A stretch of 64,000 nucleotides of DNA from Rahnella ecdela. GTDB taxonomy: Bacteria > Pseudomonadota > Gammaproteobacteria > Enterobacterales > Enterobacteriaceae. Below the pieces are notes generated by a model. The model searched no databases. It saw nothing but the letters and a program-made list of their open reading frames with translations, and was not told the DNA's origin. Below are positions 45,031-55,929 of this stretch, one piece after another. The stretch is taken from the NCBI RefSeq assembly GCF_019049625.1, contig NZ_JAFMOY010000131.1:124001-188000 (forward strand), read 5' to 3'. Position 1 is the first letter of the stretch. Each line of letters begins with the position of its first letter. The translations under genes were made by a program, and so were the position numbers.

Positions 45031-46794
45031 TTATGCTTTCGACCAGTAACGACGTTTGGCAACTTGCAGTTTTTCGTATGCGCCAAGCAGCGCCTGATGG
45101 GCTGGCAATGCTTTCATTTCCGGGTCGACGGCAAACAGGCTGTGGAAACGAACTTCACCGCTGATAGCCGCAGAAGCATCCTCAACCGCTTTCTGACCGT
45201 ACATTTTCACGAACGCGTTGTAGTACTGCGCAGGCTCGCGATCTTCTTCCAGAGACAATTGCAGCAGTGTTTGCAGACAACGGTAATAGTTGTTGCGCTC
45301 ATCGGTGTAGACTGACGAGTTGAACTCGTGCGCCCATTCAGCCCAGGTCAGCGCTTGATCCAAATCACCACCGGCCAGTGCCAGCATCGATTTCAGTTCA
45401 CCGACACGAAGCGTGTACCAGCCGTTATCTTTGCCGCTGGCAATGCCCAGCAGTTCACGGACGCGCGTAAAATCATCCAGACCTTCATCATCGAGCTGAG
45501 TGATCATCTCAAGATAGGTTTCTTTCGGCAGGTCACTATCTGGCAACGCCAGCAGTTGATCACGCAGATGCGCGCCCATGCTGTTGTTTGCCAGCAGTAA
45601 ATCTTCCGCAGGATAGATGTCGGACATGCCAGGAACGATGATACGGCAGGCATACACGTCCAGATGTTCGTAATCGGCGATATACACTTCTGCATCTTCT
45701 TTATCGAAGATAGCCATCAGAGTCGCAAACTCTTCTTCGGTGGTGCCGCTGAAGCTCCAGTCTGCAAACGAATAGTCTGCGTCCTGCTTGAACATGTCCC
45801 AGGATATAAGACCGCTGGAATCGATGAAGTGGGTTTCGAGGTTAGCGTGTTCGGCCACTTCTTCGTCGTCGAAAGTTGGTGCAGTAAAGACATCCAGATC
45901 TTTCAGGCTGCGGCCTTGCAGCAGCTCAGTGACGGTACGTTCCAGTGCCACGCCAAAATCAGGATGTGCGCCGAAGGAAGCGAAACAGGTACCGTTAGCC
46001 GGGTTGAACAACACTACGCAAATGACCGGATAGTTGCCGCCCAGAGAGGCGTCATAAGAAAGGATCGGGAAACCTTCTTCTTCCAGTTTGGCGATAGCTT
46101 CAACCACGCCCGGATAGCGTGCCAGAACCTCAGCAGGAATTTCAGGCAGGCTGATGGATTCTGCAATGATGCGGTTTTTGACGTAACGCTCGAAGACTTC
46201 TGACAGCCCCTGAACGCGCGCTTCATTCGCGGTGTTACCGGCGGACATTCCGTTGGAAACGTACAGGTTACCGATGATATTCATCGGGATGTAAACGGTT
46301 TGCAGATCGGATTGGCGGGTAAACGGCAGGGCGCAGATACCGCGATCAGGATTGCCGGATTGCAGGTCGATCAGATCACCGGCCACCAGTTCCTTATCGG
46401 CATCATAAAAAGCGTGCAGGCGTTCATCCAGAATGCCAGCTGGCAGGCTGTCATCTTCCGGAAGCGGGAACCACTTCTCATTCGGGTAATGGACGAAGTC
46501 ACTGTTGGCGATGTCTTTGCCCAGATAGAAATCGGCGAAGAAATAGTTGGTGGACAGACGCTCAAAATATTCACCCAGAGCAGAAGCCAGAGCGGCTTTT
46601 TTGCTGGCGCCTTTACCGTTGGTGAAGCACAGCGGGCAGTCGCGGTCGCGAATATGCACTGACCAGACGTGGGGAACCGGATTCAGCCACGAAGCTTCTT
46701 CGATATTAAAGCCGAGATCGGTGAGTTTTTGTTGGAAGCGGGAAATGGAGTCTTCCAGCGCCGCGTCTTTACCAGGAATAAAAGTTTGCGTCAT
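45031..46794 (-). CDS. ycaO: YcaO, ribosomal protein S12 methylthiotransferase accessory factor
   Basis: ATP-dependent YcaO-domain protein that helps beta-methylthiolation of ribosomal protein S12 by RimO. From 46794 it has 587 residues, starting MTQTFIPGKDAALEDSISRFQQ as in E. coli (586). An earlier start at 46857 adds 21 residues not found in relatives. ATP-binding Glu and Gln motifs are in KAALASALGEYFERLS and AGNTANEARVQGLSEVFERYVK. The C-terminal third has TPR-like helices. Confidence 0.96.
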   Translation of the reverse strand: MTQTFIPGKDAALEDSISRFQQKLTDLGFNIEEASWLNPVPHVWSVHIRDRDCPLCFTNGKGASKKAALASALGEYFERLSTNYFFADFYLGKDIANSDFVHYPNEKWFPLPEDDSLPAGILDERLHAFYDADKELVAGDLIDLQSGNPDRGICALPFTRQSDLQTVYIPMNIIGNLYVSNGMSAGNTANEARVQGLSEVFERYVKNRIIAESISLPEIPAEVLARYPGVVEAIAKLEEEGFPILSYDASLGGNYPVICVVLFNPANGTCFASFGAHPDFGVALERTVTELLQGRSLKDLDVFTAPTFDDEEVAEHANLETHFIDSSGLISWDMFKQDADYSFADWSFSGTTEEEFATLMAIFDKEDAEVYIADYEHLDVYACRIIVPGMSDIYPAEDLLLANNSMGAHLRDQLLALPDSDLPKETYLEMITQLDDEGLDDFTRVRELLGIASGKDNGWYTLRVGELKSMLALAGGDLDQALTWAEWAHEFNSSVYTDERNNYYRCLQTLLQLSLEEDREPAQYYNAFVKMYGQKAVEDASAAISGEVRFHSLFAVDPEMKALPAHQALLGAYEKLQVAKRRYWSKA

Positions 46795-46954
46795 TGAGTT
46801 CACTTTTGAGCGTGCTAAAAACGCGCAATGATACGGGGTTTTGCGTATTAGCTCCATGTATTCGTGTTAAGAATGTAATCGCGTTGTAACGCGCTAAGCT
46901 TGTCTGTAAATCCGCGGTTCGTAAGCCGCTGTTTTCACTTCCCGTGAGGCATCT

Positions 46955-47644
46955 ATGCAGGCTTTTGATATCAAACGTATGACACTGGATAAGTTCCCTC
47001 TGGAGTATCTGGGAGAGGTGACATTCCGTTGTTTTTTCATCTTTGTGGTGGTGTTTATATTTCTGAAACTCACCGGGCGGCGTGGGGTCAATCAGCTTTC
47101 TTTATTTGAAGTGGTGATTATTCTGACGCTGGGATCTGCGGCCGGTGACGTAACTTTTTACGATGATGTGCCTCTGCTGCCTGTGTTCGCGGTCTTCTTC
47201 TCCATCCTTTTGTTTTACCGTCTGTCCACCTGGCTGATGGATAAAAGCCGTCATTTTCAGAACTGGATGGAAGGGAAACCGCTGATCATCATTCGCGACG
47301 GTATGTTCGAATGGGAAACCATGGCGAGGGAAAATATCACCAAAGGTGAGTTTTATATGGAGCTGCGGCAAAAAGGTGTCGAACATCTCGGGCAGGTCCG
47401 GCTCGCATTCCTCGAAGCCAATGGCGGACTGAGCGTTTATTTCCGGCAGGACGAAGATATGGAGCCCGGACTTCCGGTTTTACCCGAAGATTATATTGAT
47501 ATCGAAACCCTGATGATGACCAGCGGGCTCTATGCCTGCCATCGATGTAGCCTGATTAAGTCCTTCAAAGTCGGTGAAAAAGCGACCTGCCCGCGATGCC
47601 AGAATATCACCTGGGTACGGGCATTGAGTACGCTGCGGGTGTGA
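46955..47644 (+). CDS. ycaP: DUF421/YetF-type membrane protein YcaP
   Basis: A 229-residue inner-membrane protein of unknown function. Three hydrophobic segments in the first 90 residues enclose LKLTGRRGVNQLSLFEVVIILTLGSAAGD, the family signature. A cytosolic domain ends in a four-cysteine zinc-ribbon-like pair, CHRC and CPRC (about 201-219). Size and place match E. coli YcaP. Confidence 0.93.
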   Translation: MQAFDIKRMTLDKFPLEYLGEVTFRCFFIFVVVFIFLKLTGRRGVNQLSLFEVVIILTLGSAAGDVTFYDDVPLLPVFAVFFSILLFYRLSTWLMDKSRHFQNWMEGKPLIIIRDGMFEWETMARENITKGEFYMELRQKGVEHLGQVRLAFLEANGGLSVYFRQDEDMEPGLPVLPEDYIDIETLMMTSGLYACHRCSLIKSFKVGEKATCPRCQNITWVRALSTLRV

Positions 47645-47816
47645 ACAGATAATCCTGTTAAATCAGCTTTCCAGGGAGGAATGAACCTTGTGATGCAGAT
47701 CTCAACGCGCTTTATCAGGTCGTAAGGAATAACCGTTGCAGATGGCTTGTTTCGAATGATAAAACCGGTAAATTAAAGGCAACTATGTGGCTGTCTCAGA
47801 GAAGTGGTGAGGGGAA

Positions 47817-48902
47817 ATGACTCAGGTTTATAATTTTAGTGCAGGTCCGGCAATGATCCCGGCTGAAGTGTTGCGTCGTGCGGAACAGGAACTTTGTAAC
47901 TGGCACGGACTGGGTACCTCGGTGATGGAAATCAGTCACCGCAGTAAGGAATTTATCCAGGTTGCTGAAGAGTCCGAAAAGGATATCCGTGATCTGCTGA
48001 ACATTCCCTCGAACTATAAAGTGCTCTTTTGCCACGGCGGCGCACGCGCGCAATTTGCTGCGGTGCCCATGAACCTGCTGGGTGATAAGTCATCTGCTGA
48101 TTACATCGATGGCGGTTACTGGGCTCACAGCGCAGTCACCGAAGCGAAGAAATATTGCACACCGAATGTCATTGATGTCACAACTACCATCGATGGTAAG
48201 CGTGGTATTCTGCCAATGAATGAATGGAAGCTGAATGCAGATTCCGCGTACGTTCATTACTGCCCGAATGAAACTATCGATGGTATCGCAATTGATGAAA
48301 TGCCTGATTTTGGTGACAAAATCGTCGTGGCTGATTATTCATCCTGCATTCTTTCCCGTCCGATTGATGTCAGCCGCTTTGGTGTAATTTATGCGGGCGC
48401 GCAGAAAAACATCGGTCCTGCTGGCCTGACCCTGGTTATCGTTCGTGAAGACCTGCTGGGTAAAGCGCGCACTGAATTGCCTTCTATTCTCGATTACACC
48501 GTTCTGGCTGAGAACGACTCCATGTTCAATACCCCGCCGACCTTTGCATGGTATTTATCTGGCATGGTATTCAAATGGTTGAAAGAACAGGGCGGGTTGC
48601 GTGAAATGGAAAAACGCAATCGCGCGAAAGCCGAACTCCTGTATGGTGCCATCGACCATACCGGTTTCTATCGTAACCCGGTAGCGGCGGCGAACCGTTC
48701 GTGGATGAACGTTCCTTTCCAGATGGCTGATGCTTCTCTGGATAAACTGTTCCTCGATCAGGCGCAGGAAGCCGGTCTGCAAGCATTAAAAGGTCACCGT
48801 GTGGCTGGTGGTATGCGCGCATCTATTTATAATGCGATGCCGATTGAAGGCGTTAAAGCACTGACCGACTTCATGGCGGAGTTCGAAAAACGCCACGGCT
48901 AA
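47817..48902 (+). CDS. serC: Phosphoserine aminotransferase
   Basis: PLP enzyme for serine and pyridoxine synthesis (3-phosphohydroxypyruvate to phosphoserine). The 361 residues start [26 protein letters not shown]. The PLP lysine is in [16 protein letters not shown] (about residue 197), and [15 protein letters not shown] is also typical. GAGGGG lies just before the ATG. It is followed by aroA, with a hairpin between. Confidence 0.98.
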   Translation: MTQVYNFSAGPAMIPAEVLRRAEQELCNWHGLGTSVMEISHRSKEFIQVAEESEKDIRDLLNIPSNYKVLFCHGGARAQFAAVPMNLLGDKSSADYIDGGYWAHSAVTEAKKYCTPNVIDVTTTIDGKRGILPMNEWKLNADSAYVHYCPNETIDGIAIDEMPDFGDKIVVADYSSCILSRPIDVSRFGVIYAGAQKNIGPAGLTLVIVREDLLGKARTELPSILDYTVLAENDSMFNTPPTFAWYLSGMVFKWLKEQGGLREMEKRNRAKAELLYGAIDHTGFYRNPVAAANRSWMNVPFQMADASLDKLFLDQAQEAGLQALKGHRVAGGMRASIYNAMPIEGVKALTDFMAEFEKRHG

Positions 48903-48948
48903 GTGTGCTGGCTTTCGGGCCCGCAGAATGCTTAAGTAAGTAGCCTTA

Positions 48949-48982
48949 AAAATGACCCCGGCTCAATGTCCGGGGTCATTTT
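48949..48982 (+). terminator. Terminator/attenuator between serC and aroA
   Basis: Perfect 13-bp stem from AAAATGACCCCGG to its complement, 8-base loop, ending in TTTT. It would stop most serC transcripts and lower the amount of aroA message, as in the serC-aroA operon of E. coli. Confidence 0.88.
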
Positions 48983-49006
48983 ATGAAAAGAAGAATTGGA
49001 GAAAGA

Positions 49007-50290
49007 GTGGAATCCCTGACATTACAACCCGTTGCGCTGGTTAACGGCAGCATCAATTTACCCGGCTCAAAAAGTGTTTCTAACCGCGCGCTTTTACTGG
49101 CTGCTTTTGCACAGGGCACTACACGCCTGACTAATCTGCTCGATAGCGACGACGTGCGTCATATGCTTAATGCGCTGACTCAGCTGGGCGTTACACACCG
49201 TTTATCGGCAAACCGCACTGAGTGCGAAATTGATGGTCTGGGCACGGCTTTTTCCAATGCTAAAGGTCTGGAACTGTTTCTTGGCAATGCTGGCACTGCA
49301 ATGCGTCCGCTGGCTGCTGCATTGTGCCTGGGTGAACAGGATGTCGTGCTGACCGGCGAGCCGCGTATGAAAGAGCGTCCGATCGGCCATCTGGTTGATG
49401 CGCTTCGTCAGGGCGGCGCGCAGATTGATTATCTGGAACAAGAAAATTATCCGCCACTGCGTTTACGCGGTGGTTTTAGCGGCGGTGACGTCAGTGTTGA
49501 TGGCAGCGTTTCCAGCCAGTTCCTGACCGCGTTGTTAATGACAGCTCCGCTGGCAGGAAAGGACACGACGATTCAGATTAAAGGTGATCTGGTTTCCAAA
49601 CCTTATATTGATATCACCCTCAACCTGATGAAAACCTTTGGTATTGAAGTGGAAAACCACCAGTATCAGAAATTCAGTATCAAAGGGCGTCAGCAATATG
49701 TATCGCCGGGTTCTTATCTGGTCGAAGGCGATGCATCTTCTGCATCTTATTTTCTCGCTGCTGCGGCTATTAAAGGCGGCACGGTTCGCGTGACCGGTAT
49801 CGGCAAAAACAGCATGCAGGGCGATATTCGTTTTGCAGACGTGCTGGAAAAAATGGGCGCAACCATTCATTGGGCGGATGATTACATTGAATGTACCCGT
49901 GGTGAGCTGAAAGGCATCGACATGGACATGAACCATATTCCTGATGCTGCGATGACCATTGCGACCGCTGCATTGTTTGCTGAAGGCCCGACAACCCTGC
50001 GTAATATTTATAACTGGCGTGTCAAAGAGACGGACCGTCTGGCGGCGATGGCGACTGAACTGCGTAAAGTGGGTGCGACTGTGGAAGAGGGCGAAGATTA
50101 TATTCGCGTTGAACCGCCAAAGGCTCTGAAGTTTGCCGAAATCGGAACCTATAATGATCACCGTATGGCGATGTGTTTCTCATTGGTGGCGTTGTCGGAT
50201 ACTCCGGTGACCATTCTGGATCCGAAATGCACGGCGAAAACATTCCCCGACTATTTTGAGCGTCTGGCGGGAATCAGCACTCTGGCATAG
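49007..50290 (+). CDS. aroA: 3-phosphoshikimate 1-carboxyvinyltransferase (EPSP synthase)
   Basis: Sixth step of the shikimate pathway, joining shikimate-3-phosphate and PEP. The GTG start at 49007 gives 427 residues beginning (M)[21 protein letters not shown], as in E. coli, and follows GGAGA by five bases. An ATG at 48983 lies directly on the terminator and adds eight residues unlike relatives. Motifs: [13 protein letters not shown] and RVKETDRL. Confidence 0.96.
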   Translation: MESLTLQPVALVNGSINLPGSKSVSNRALLLAAFAQGTTRLTNLLDSDDVRHMLNALTQLGVTHRLSANRTECEIDGLGTAFSNAKGLELFLGNAGTAMRPLAAALCLGEQDVVLTGEPRMKERPIGHLVDALRQGGAQIDYLEQENYPPLRLRGGFSGGDVSVDGSVSSQFLTALLMTAPLAGKDTTIQIKGDLVSKPYIDITLNLMKTFGIEVENHQYQKFSIKGRQQYVSPGSYLVEGDASSASYFLAAAAIKGGTVRVTGIGKNSMQGDIRFADVLEKMGATIHWADDYIECTRGELKGIDMDMNHIPDAAMTIATAALFAEGPTTLRNIYNWRVKETDRLAAMATELRKVGATVEEGEDYIRVEPPKALKFAEIGTYNDHRMAMCFSLVALSDTPVTILDPKCTAKTFPDYFERLAGISTLA

Positions 50291-50316
50291 TCTTTGACTG
50301 TGAATGCCACTGAATG

Positions 50317-50344
50317 AACGGACATCACGCGATGTCCGTTTTTT
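50317..50344 (+). terminator. Terminator after aroA
   Basis: Perfect 10-bp stem AACGGACATC / GATGTCCGTT with loop ACGC and a T-run. The ycaL gene, found here in E. coli, is missing. Confidence 0.92.
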
Positions 50345-50487
50345 GTTTTTAGCCTCAGAACCGTCCGCTTTTTAGGCAACTGAAAAATGTGGGGTAACAG
50401 TTGTCGAAAAGGCAGCGTATAATGCCGCTCCTGAATTAGTCCTGTAAGACTAATGAAGCGGGTATACCCCACCGAAAGGAGACAAGA

Positions 50488-51186
50488 ATGACGGCTTTAG
50501 CCCCGGTAATCACCGTTGATGGGCCAAGTGGTGCAGGTAAAGGTACGTTATGTAAAGCGCTGGCTGAGGCCTTTAACTGGCATCTGCTCGATTCCGGTGC
50601 GATTTACCGAGTACTGGCGCTGGCGGCTCTACATCACCAGGTTGATATTGTCTCAGAAGAGGCGCTCGTTCCGCTTGCCGCACATCTTGACGTTCGTTTT
50701 GTGGCTCAGGACGGGCAGTTACGCGTTATTTTAGAAGGTGAGGATGTTACCAACGAAATCCGCACTGAAACGGTTGGAAATACTGCATCTCAGGCAGCGG
50801 CGTTTCCCCGCGTTCGTGAAGCATTATTGCGTCGTCAGCGCGCATTTCGCGATACACCGGGCCTGATTGCTGATGGCCGTGATATGGGCACGGTGGTGTT
50901 CCCTGATGCACCTGTAAAGATATTTCTGGATGCCAGTTCCGAAGAGCGCGCAAACAGAAGAATGCTACAGTTGCAGGAAAAAGGCTTTAGTGTTAACTTT
51001 GAACGGCTTTTAGCCGAGATCAAAGAACGCGATGATCGTGATCGTAACAGATCTATTGCGCCTTTAGTGGCTGCTTCCGATGCGTTATTGCTGGATTCAA
51101 CCAGCATGTCCATTGATGAAGTCATCGAAAAAGCGCTGGCTTACGCCACAGAAATTCTAGGATTGCCGCAAAAACAAACCCGGTAA
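50488..51186 (+). CDS. cmk: Cytidylate kinase
   Basis: Phosphorylates CMP and dCMP with ATP. The 232 residues have the P-loop GPSGAGKGT at 12-20 and [22 protein letters not shown] in the middle. AAAGGAG precedes the ATG. It lies upstream of rpsA, and as in E. coli its transcripts may contribute to rpsA expression. Confidence 0.97.
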   Translation: MTALAPVITVDGPSGAGKGTLCKALAEAFNWHLLDSGAIYRVLALAALHHQVDIVSEEALVPLAAHLDVRFVAQDGQLRVILEGEDVTNEIRTETVGNTASQAAAFPRVREALLRRQRAFRDTPGLIADGRDMGTVVFPDAPVKIFLDASSEERANRRMLQLQEKGFSVNFERLLAEIKERDDRDRNRSIAPLVAASDALLLDSTSMSIDEVIEKALAYATEILGLPQKQTR

Positions 51187-51342
51187 TCGAGCCGTAATCT
51201 GGTGCTGAAGAATATTCAGTGCCAGTTTTGGCTATAGTTTTTTTTAACCTCGCCGCAAGGATCTGTAGCGGGGCATTTGAAACAACCCCATCCAGCAGGA
51301 AGCCAGATGGACGTTAAACTTAAGAACCTAAAGATTATCAAC

Positions 51343-53016
51343 ATGACTGAATCTTTTGCTCAACTCTTTGAAGAATCCTTAAAAACAATCGAAACCCGTC
51401 CTGGTTCCATCGTTCGTGGTGTTGTTGTGTCAATCGACAAAGATATCGTACTGGTTGACGCCGGTTTGAAATCTGAGTCTGCAATCCCGGCAGAACAATT
51501 CAAAAACGCACAGGGCGAACTGGAAATCCAGGTTGGCGACGAAGTTGATGTTGCGCTGGACGCTGTTGAAGACGGCTTCGGTGAAACTCTGCTGTCCCGT
51601 GAAAAAGCTAAACGTCATGAAGCTTGGATCACGCTGGAAAAAGCTTACGAAGAATCTGCAACTGTTACCGGTGTTATCAACGGTAAAGTTAAAGGCGGTT
51701 TCACTGTAGAGCTGAACGGTATCCGTGCGTTCCTGCCAGGTTCACTGGTAGACGTTCGTCCTGTTCGCGACACGCTGCATCTCGAAGGCAAAGATCTTGA
51801 GTTCAAAGTCATCAAACTGGACCAGAAACGCAACAACGTTGTTGTTTCCCGTCGTGCAGTAATTGAGTCTGAGAACAGCGCAGAGCGCGATCAACTGCTG
51901 GAAAACCTGCAGGAAGGCATGGAAGTTAAAGGTATCGTTAAGAACCTCACTGACTACGGTGCATTCGTTGATCTGGGCGGCGTTGACGGCCTGCTGCACA
52001 TCACTGACATGGCTTGGAAACGTGTTAAACACCCAAGCGAAATCGTTAATGTTGGCGATGAAATCACTGTTAAAGTCCTTAAGTTCGACCGCGAACGTAC
52101 CCGTGTGTCACTGGGTCTGAAACAGCTGGGCGAAGATCCTTGGGTCGCTATCGCTAAACGTTACCCAGAAGGTACTAAACTGACTGGTCGCGTTACTAAC
52201 CTGACTGATTACGGCTGCTTCGTAGAAATCGAAGAAGGCGTTGAAGGTCTGGTTCACGTTTCTGAAATGGATTGGACTAACAAAAACATCCACCCATCTA
52301 AAGTTGTTAACGTGGGCGATGTTGTTGAAGTTATGGTTCTGGATATCGACGAAGAACGTCGTCGTATCTCCCTGGGCCTGAAACAATGCAAAAACAACCC
52401 ATGGCAGCAATTTGCAGAAACCCACAACAAGAATGACCGTGTTGAAGGTAAAATCAAGTCAATCACTGACTTCGGTATCTTCATTGGTCTGGACGGCGGC
52501 ATCGACGGCCTGGTTCACCTGTCTGACATCTCCTGGAACGTTGCAGGCGAAGAAGCAGTACGTGAATACAAGAAAGGCGACGAAATCGCAGCTGTGGTCC
52601 TGCAAGTTGACGCAGAACGTGAGCGCATCTCCCTGGGCGTGAAACAACTGGCTGAAGATCCGTTCAATAACTACCTGTCTGTTAACAAGAAAGGTACTAT
52701 TGTTACTGGTAAAGTCACAGCAGTTGACGCCAAAGGTGCTACAGTTGAATTAGCTGGCGGCGTAGAAGGTTACCTGCGCGCTTCAGAAGCTTCTCGCGAC
52801 CGTATTGAAGACGCAACTCTGGTTCTGAGCGTTGGTGATGAAGTTGAAGCTAAATTCACCGGTGTTGATCGTAAGAACCGCGTAGTAAGCCTGTCCGTCC
52901 GTGCTAAGGACGAAGCAGACGAGAAAGATGCAATCGCTGTTGTTAACAACAAACCAGACGAAAGCAACTTCTCTAACGCTATGGCTGAAGCGTTCAAAGC
53001 GGCAAAAGGCGAGTAA
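51343..53016 (+). CDS. rpsA: 30S ribosomal protein S1
   Basis: Essential RNA-binding ribosomal protein with six S1 domains. The 557 residues begin [26 protein letters not shown], equal to E. coli in length. An upstream start at 51277 would add 22 residues and is rejected. Successive S1 repeats show motifs such as [32 protein letters not shown] and [19 protein letters not shown]. The 156-bp leader after cmk is where S1 feeds back on its own translation in relatives. Codon use is typical of a highly expressed gene. Confidence 0.98.
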   Translation: MTESFAQLFEESLKTIETRPGSIVRGVVVSIDKDIVLVDAGLKSESAIPAEQFKNAQGELEIQVGDEVDVALDAVEDGFGETLLSREKAKRHEAWITLEKAYEESATVTGVINGKVKGGFTVELNGIRAFLPGSLVDVRPVRDTLHLEGKDLEFKVIKLDQKRNNVVVSRRAVIESENSAERDQLLENLQEGMEVKGIVKNLTDYGAFVDLGGVDGLLHITDMAWKRVKHPSEIVNVGDEITVKVLKFDRERTRVSLGLKQLGEDPWVAIAKRYPEGTKLTGRVTNLTDYGCFVEIEEGVEGLVHVSEMDWTNKNIHPSKVVNVGDVVEVMVLDIDEERRRISLGLKQCKNNPWQQFAETHNKNDRVEGKIKSITDFGIFIGLDGGIDGLVHLSDISWNVAGEEAVREYKKGDEIAAVVLQVDAERERISLGVKQLAEDPFNNYLSVNKKGTIVTGKVTAVDAKGATVELAGGVEGYLRASEASRDRIEDATLVLSVGDEVEAKFTGVDRKNRVVSLSVRAKDEADEKDAIAVVNNKPDESNFSNAMAEAFKAAKGE

Positions 53017-53076
53017 TGACGGGGGGCGGCTCTGTCGCCCCGAAACGGTAGTTTAGCTGCAAAGCTTGGAGGTACT

Positions 53077-53361
53077 ATGACCAAGTCTGAACTTATTGAA
53101 AGACTTGCTGGCCAGCACTCTCATATCCCGGCGAAAGCTGTTGAGGATGCAGTGAAAGAGATGCTTGAGCATATGGCTGCAACCTTGGCTGATGGTGAAC
53201 GCATCGAAATCCGTGGGTTTGGCAGTTTTTCTCTTCACTACCGTGCTCCGCGTGTTGGGCGCAACCCTAAAACGGGTGATAAAGTTGAGCTGGACGGCAA
53301 GTATGTCCCTCACTTTAAGCCAGGCAAAGAGTTGCGTGATCGCGCGAACATTTATGGCTAA
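53077..53361 (+). CDS. ihfB: Integration host factor beta subunit
   Basis: DNA-bending protein of 94 residues, partner of Ihf[14 protein letters not shown] at the start and [26 protein letters not shown] in the DNA-binding arm are typical; the Pro that intercalates is in GRNPKTG. TTGGAGG stands before the ATG. A GC-rich hairpin without T-run lies between rpsA and this gene. Confidence 0.98.
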   Translation: MTKSELIERLAGQHSHIPAKAVEDAVKEMLEHMAATLADGERIEIRGFGSFSLHYRAPRVGRNPKTGDKVELDGKYVPHFKPGKELRDRANIYG

Positions 53362-53401
53362 GGCTTTAGCCTGAACATAAATGTCTGCCTATAGCGAACG
53401 T

Positions 53402-53433
53402 AAACGGTACCTTTCGGGGTGCCGTTTTTTTTT
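53402..53433 (+). terminator. Terminator after ihfB
   Basis: Stem AAACGGTACC / GGTGCCGTTT with one G-U pair and a run of nine T. Confidence 0.9.
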
Positions 53434-53611
53434 GTACTTTTTGTTTATGTTTATCCCTTCAAACCCTGTCTCCTTTCGATATTTTGCGTAATGTCTCGCA
53501 TTGACTCTCTCTGCTGCTTGTCCCTTTTTTGCATGAAAATCATACTCCACAACGGAAAGCTACCAAAGGGATTGGTGGTTAAACGTCAGGGAGCAAAAAA
53601 TAAAAATCTCA

Positions 53612-55891
53612 TTGGATGAGGCTGCAGCTGCCTTCATAACTGGCATGGTGCCACTGGTATTTCTTCCCCACATCCCTACAGCAGGCTTTCTGGCGGCATT
53701 ATGTACTTTCGCCTGGGCACTGGCCGCGAGGCAGCAAAAACTATGCAGGGTATTAGCGATCACTTTGCTAAGTTTCAGTTGGGGGGCTTACCAGGGAGGA
53801 ATTCAGATACAGCAGATAAATACATTTCAGGGGACCTCCAGAAATGTCACTGCTACTTTGCAAACCATTAATCTTGGGAGTGCCAGTGAACAATCTCAGT
53901 TCTTCAAAATTGAAAGTCTTGAAGGCCAGAGAGTCTTTCCACCGGTTATGTTCAGAACAAAGTGGCGTGAGAAAGGGGAAGACCTTCAGGCCGGTCAGCG
54001 ATGGCAAATGAATGTCAGCTTACGTCCTGTCCATAGCCTGCTCAACGAAGGCGGCTTTGACGCGCAGCGCTGGGCTTTGTCTCAGCATGCGCCTCTGACC
54101 GCTACAATCCGAAACGCTGAACTGCTTGATAATATTAGCACCCTTCGTCAGCAATTTATCCACCGGGTACAGCAGGGGATGCCGCAGTTGATAAATACGC
54201 CAGTGCTGGTGGCGTTGGCATTTGGTGAGAAAGGGCTAATTCAGGGGCCAGAAAAGCTTCTTTTGCAGAGAACAGGGATCGCGCATCTGGTGGCGATATC
54301 AGGGCTACATATCGGTATTGCAGCCTTATTCGGCTGGTGGCTGGCGCGCGGACTGCAATTCTTTATGCCGGAAAGAATGATTGACTACCGCTTTCCGCTA
54401 TTAGTCAGTGGAATATTATTGCTGACATATGCCTGGCTGTCGGGCGGAAATGCGCCTGCTTTACGCGCGGCACTGGCGGTGTCAATGTGGCTGACTCTCC
54501 GTTTCTTCCGTATTCGTTGTCATCCGTGGCAAATCTGGTTGTGGGGAGTGGCGCTGTTGTTGCTTTTAGATCCTATGAATCTGCTGTCGGACAGTTTCTG
54601 GTTATCCTGTTTTGCGGTGGCATCTCTGGTGTTTTGGTTTCAGTGGGCGCCGCTACCGGCCCGTTTTCAGCATGCGTGGTATTGGTCATTTTTGCGCTGG
54701 GGGCATCTACAGGCGGGCATGACTTTTCTGCTGGTGCCAATTCAAATTGTGATTTTCCACGGCGTAAATATTTTTTCTTTCCTGGCTAATTTGTGGGCAG
54801 TGCCGGTTGTTTCACTGATCACCGTCCCTTTGGTGTTGTTGTCCTTACTTGCTAATTTGCTGCCAGCGGGCTGGCTGATTAGCGCGAAGTTTATTGTCTG
54901 GCAACTTGCTGATTCTACGTTGAGTCTTGCCATGTGGGGAGTAAAGCCTTTTGCAGCAGGTTGGACTCCGCTTGGTGAATCATTTTTGGTATTAAGCCTC
55001 TTGGGATGGCCGATGATTATTTGCTGGCGCCTCCTGCCCGTTAAACACTCTTCTTCTTTGCTGCTTTCTTTGTGTGCTCTCTCTGCCACTTCGTTTATAA
55101 GGATCCCGGCGGAAAGGTGGCGGGTAGATATGCTGGACGTCGGTCACGGTCTTTCAGTTCTCATCAGCAGAAACGGAAAGGGGGTTCTTTATGATACCGG
55201 CAACCGGTGGGAAGGCAGTTCGGCGGCTGAACAGAATATTATTCCGTTCCTGAATTGGCGGAATATCCAGCTGGAGCAGATAATTATCAGTCACAATGAT
55301 ATGGATCATCGTGGTGGATTAGAAATCATACAAGCCCAATATCCTGAAGCTACGCTTCGGCAAAGCTCGATGTCCCAGCAGAATCCCTTAAAATGTACCG
55401 CCGGTGAGCAATGGCGATGGCAGGGATTGACGTTTAAAGTGCTGTGGCCTGAGCGGCTGGTCGCAGATGCGGGAAACAATGAAAGTTGTGTCATTCGCGT
55501 CAGTGAGGGGGCGTTTAGTCTACTGCTGACCGGCGATATTGAAGCAGAAACAGAAAAGGCTCTCATCATGAAGTGGCGTCAGGATTTACAGGCGACGGTG
55601 CTACAGGTTCCCCATCACGGGAGCAATACGTCTTCGACGCCGCCTTTCCTGAGAACGGTCAAACCTGTTACCGCACTCGCTTCTGCTTCACGTTTCAATA
55701 AATGGCATCTGCCCGCGCATAAAGTTGTTAGCAGATACAACAAAGCGCGCCATGACTGGCATTCTACCTCTGAATCGGGTCAGCTGAGTTTGTTCATTTA
55801 TGACGATTATTGGACAATTAATGGCTTACGCGAGCAATTAAACCGCCGTTGGTATCACCGCCAGTTTGGAGTATCAGAAGATAATGAGTAG
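53612..55891 (+). CDS. comEC: ComEC/Rec2 family DNA-uptake channel homologue YcaI
   Basis: Large inner-membrane protein of 759 residues from the TTG start. An N-terminal OB-like part, a competence domain with about ten membrane segments (IAHLVAISGLHIGIAALFGWWLARG near 230) and a C-terminal metallo-beta-lactamase domain (MLDVGHGLSVLI, ISHNDMDHRGG, LLTGDIE, VPHHGSN). Homologues pass single-stranded DNA in transformation. The start is uncertain: no ATG fits, and GGGAG precedes an in-frame ATA at 53600 that lines up with the MKI start of E. coli YcaI. It is followed by msbA. Confidence 0.92.
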   Translation: MDEAAAAFITGMVPLVFLPHIPTAGFLAALCTFAWALAARQQKLCRVLAITLLSFSWGAYQGGIQIQQINTFQGTSRNVTATLQTINLGSASEQSQFFKIESLEGQRVFPPVMFRTKWREKGEDLQAGQRWQMNVSLRPVHSLLNEGGFDAQRWALSQHAPLTATIRNAELLDNISTLRQQFIHRVQQGMPQLINTPVLVALAFGEKGLIQGPEKLLLQRTGIAHLVAISGLHIGIAALFGWWLARGLQFFMPERMIDYRFPLLVSGILLLTYAWLSGGNAPALRAALAVSMWLTLRFFRIRCHPWQIWLWGVALLLLLDPMNLLSDSFWLSCFAVASLVFWFQWAPLPARFQHAWYWSFLRWGHLQAGMTFLLVPIQIVIFHGVNIFSFLANLWAVPVVSLITVPLVLLSLLANLLPAGWLISAKFIVWQLADSTLSLAMWGVKPFAAGWTPLGESFLVLSLLGWPMIICWRLLPVKHSSSLLLSLCALSATSFIRIPAERWRVDMLDVGHGLSVLISRNGKGVLYDTGNRWEGSSAAEQNIIPFLNWRNIQLEQIIISHNDMDHRGGLEIIQAQYPEATLRQSSMSQQNPLKCTAGEQWRWQGLTFKVLWPERLVADAGNNESCVIRVSEGAFSLLLTGDIEAETEKALIMKWRQDLQATVLQVPHHGSNTSSTPPFLRTVKPVTALASASRFNKWHLPAHKVVSRYNKARHDWHSTSESGQLSLFIYDDYWTINGLREQLNRRWYHRQFGVSEDNE

Positions 55892-55929
55892 AATAGACCG
55901 CTATTTCTTTCGATGCTGGTTGATATTGC

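Noticed and set aside
48983-49006. ATG at 48983 as the aroA start
   Set aside because: It sits directly on the terminator stem, lacks a ribosome site and adds residues not found in relatives. GTG at 49007 has GGAGA at good distance.
53419-53619. 66-codon plus-strand frame between ihfB and comEC
   Set aside because: No ribosome site, unusual composition and position in the terminator and leader DNA.
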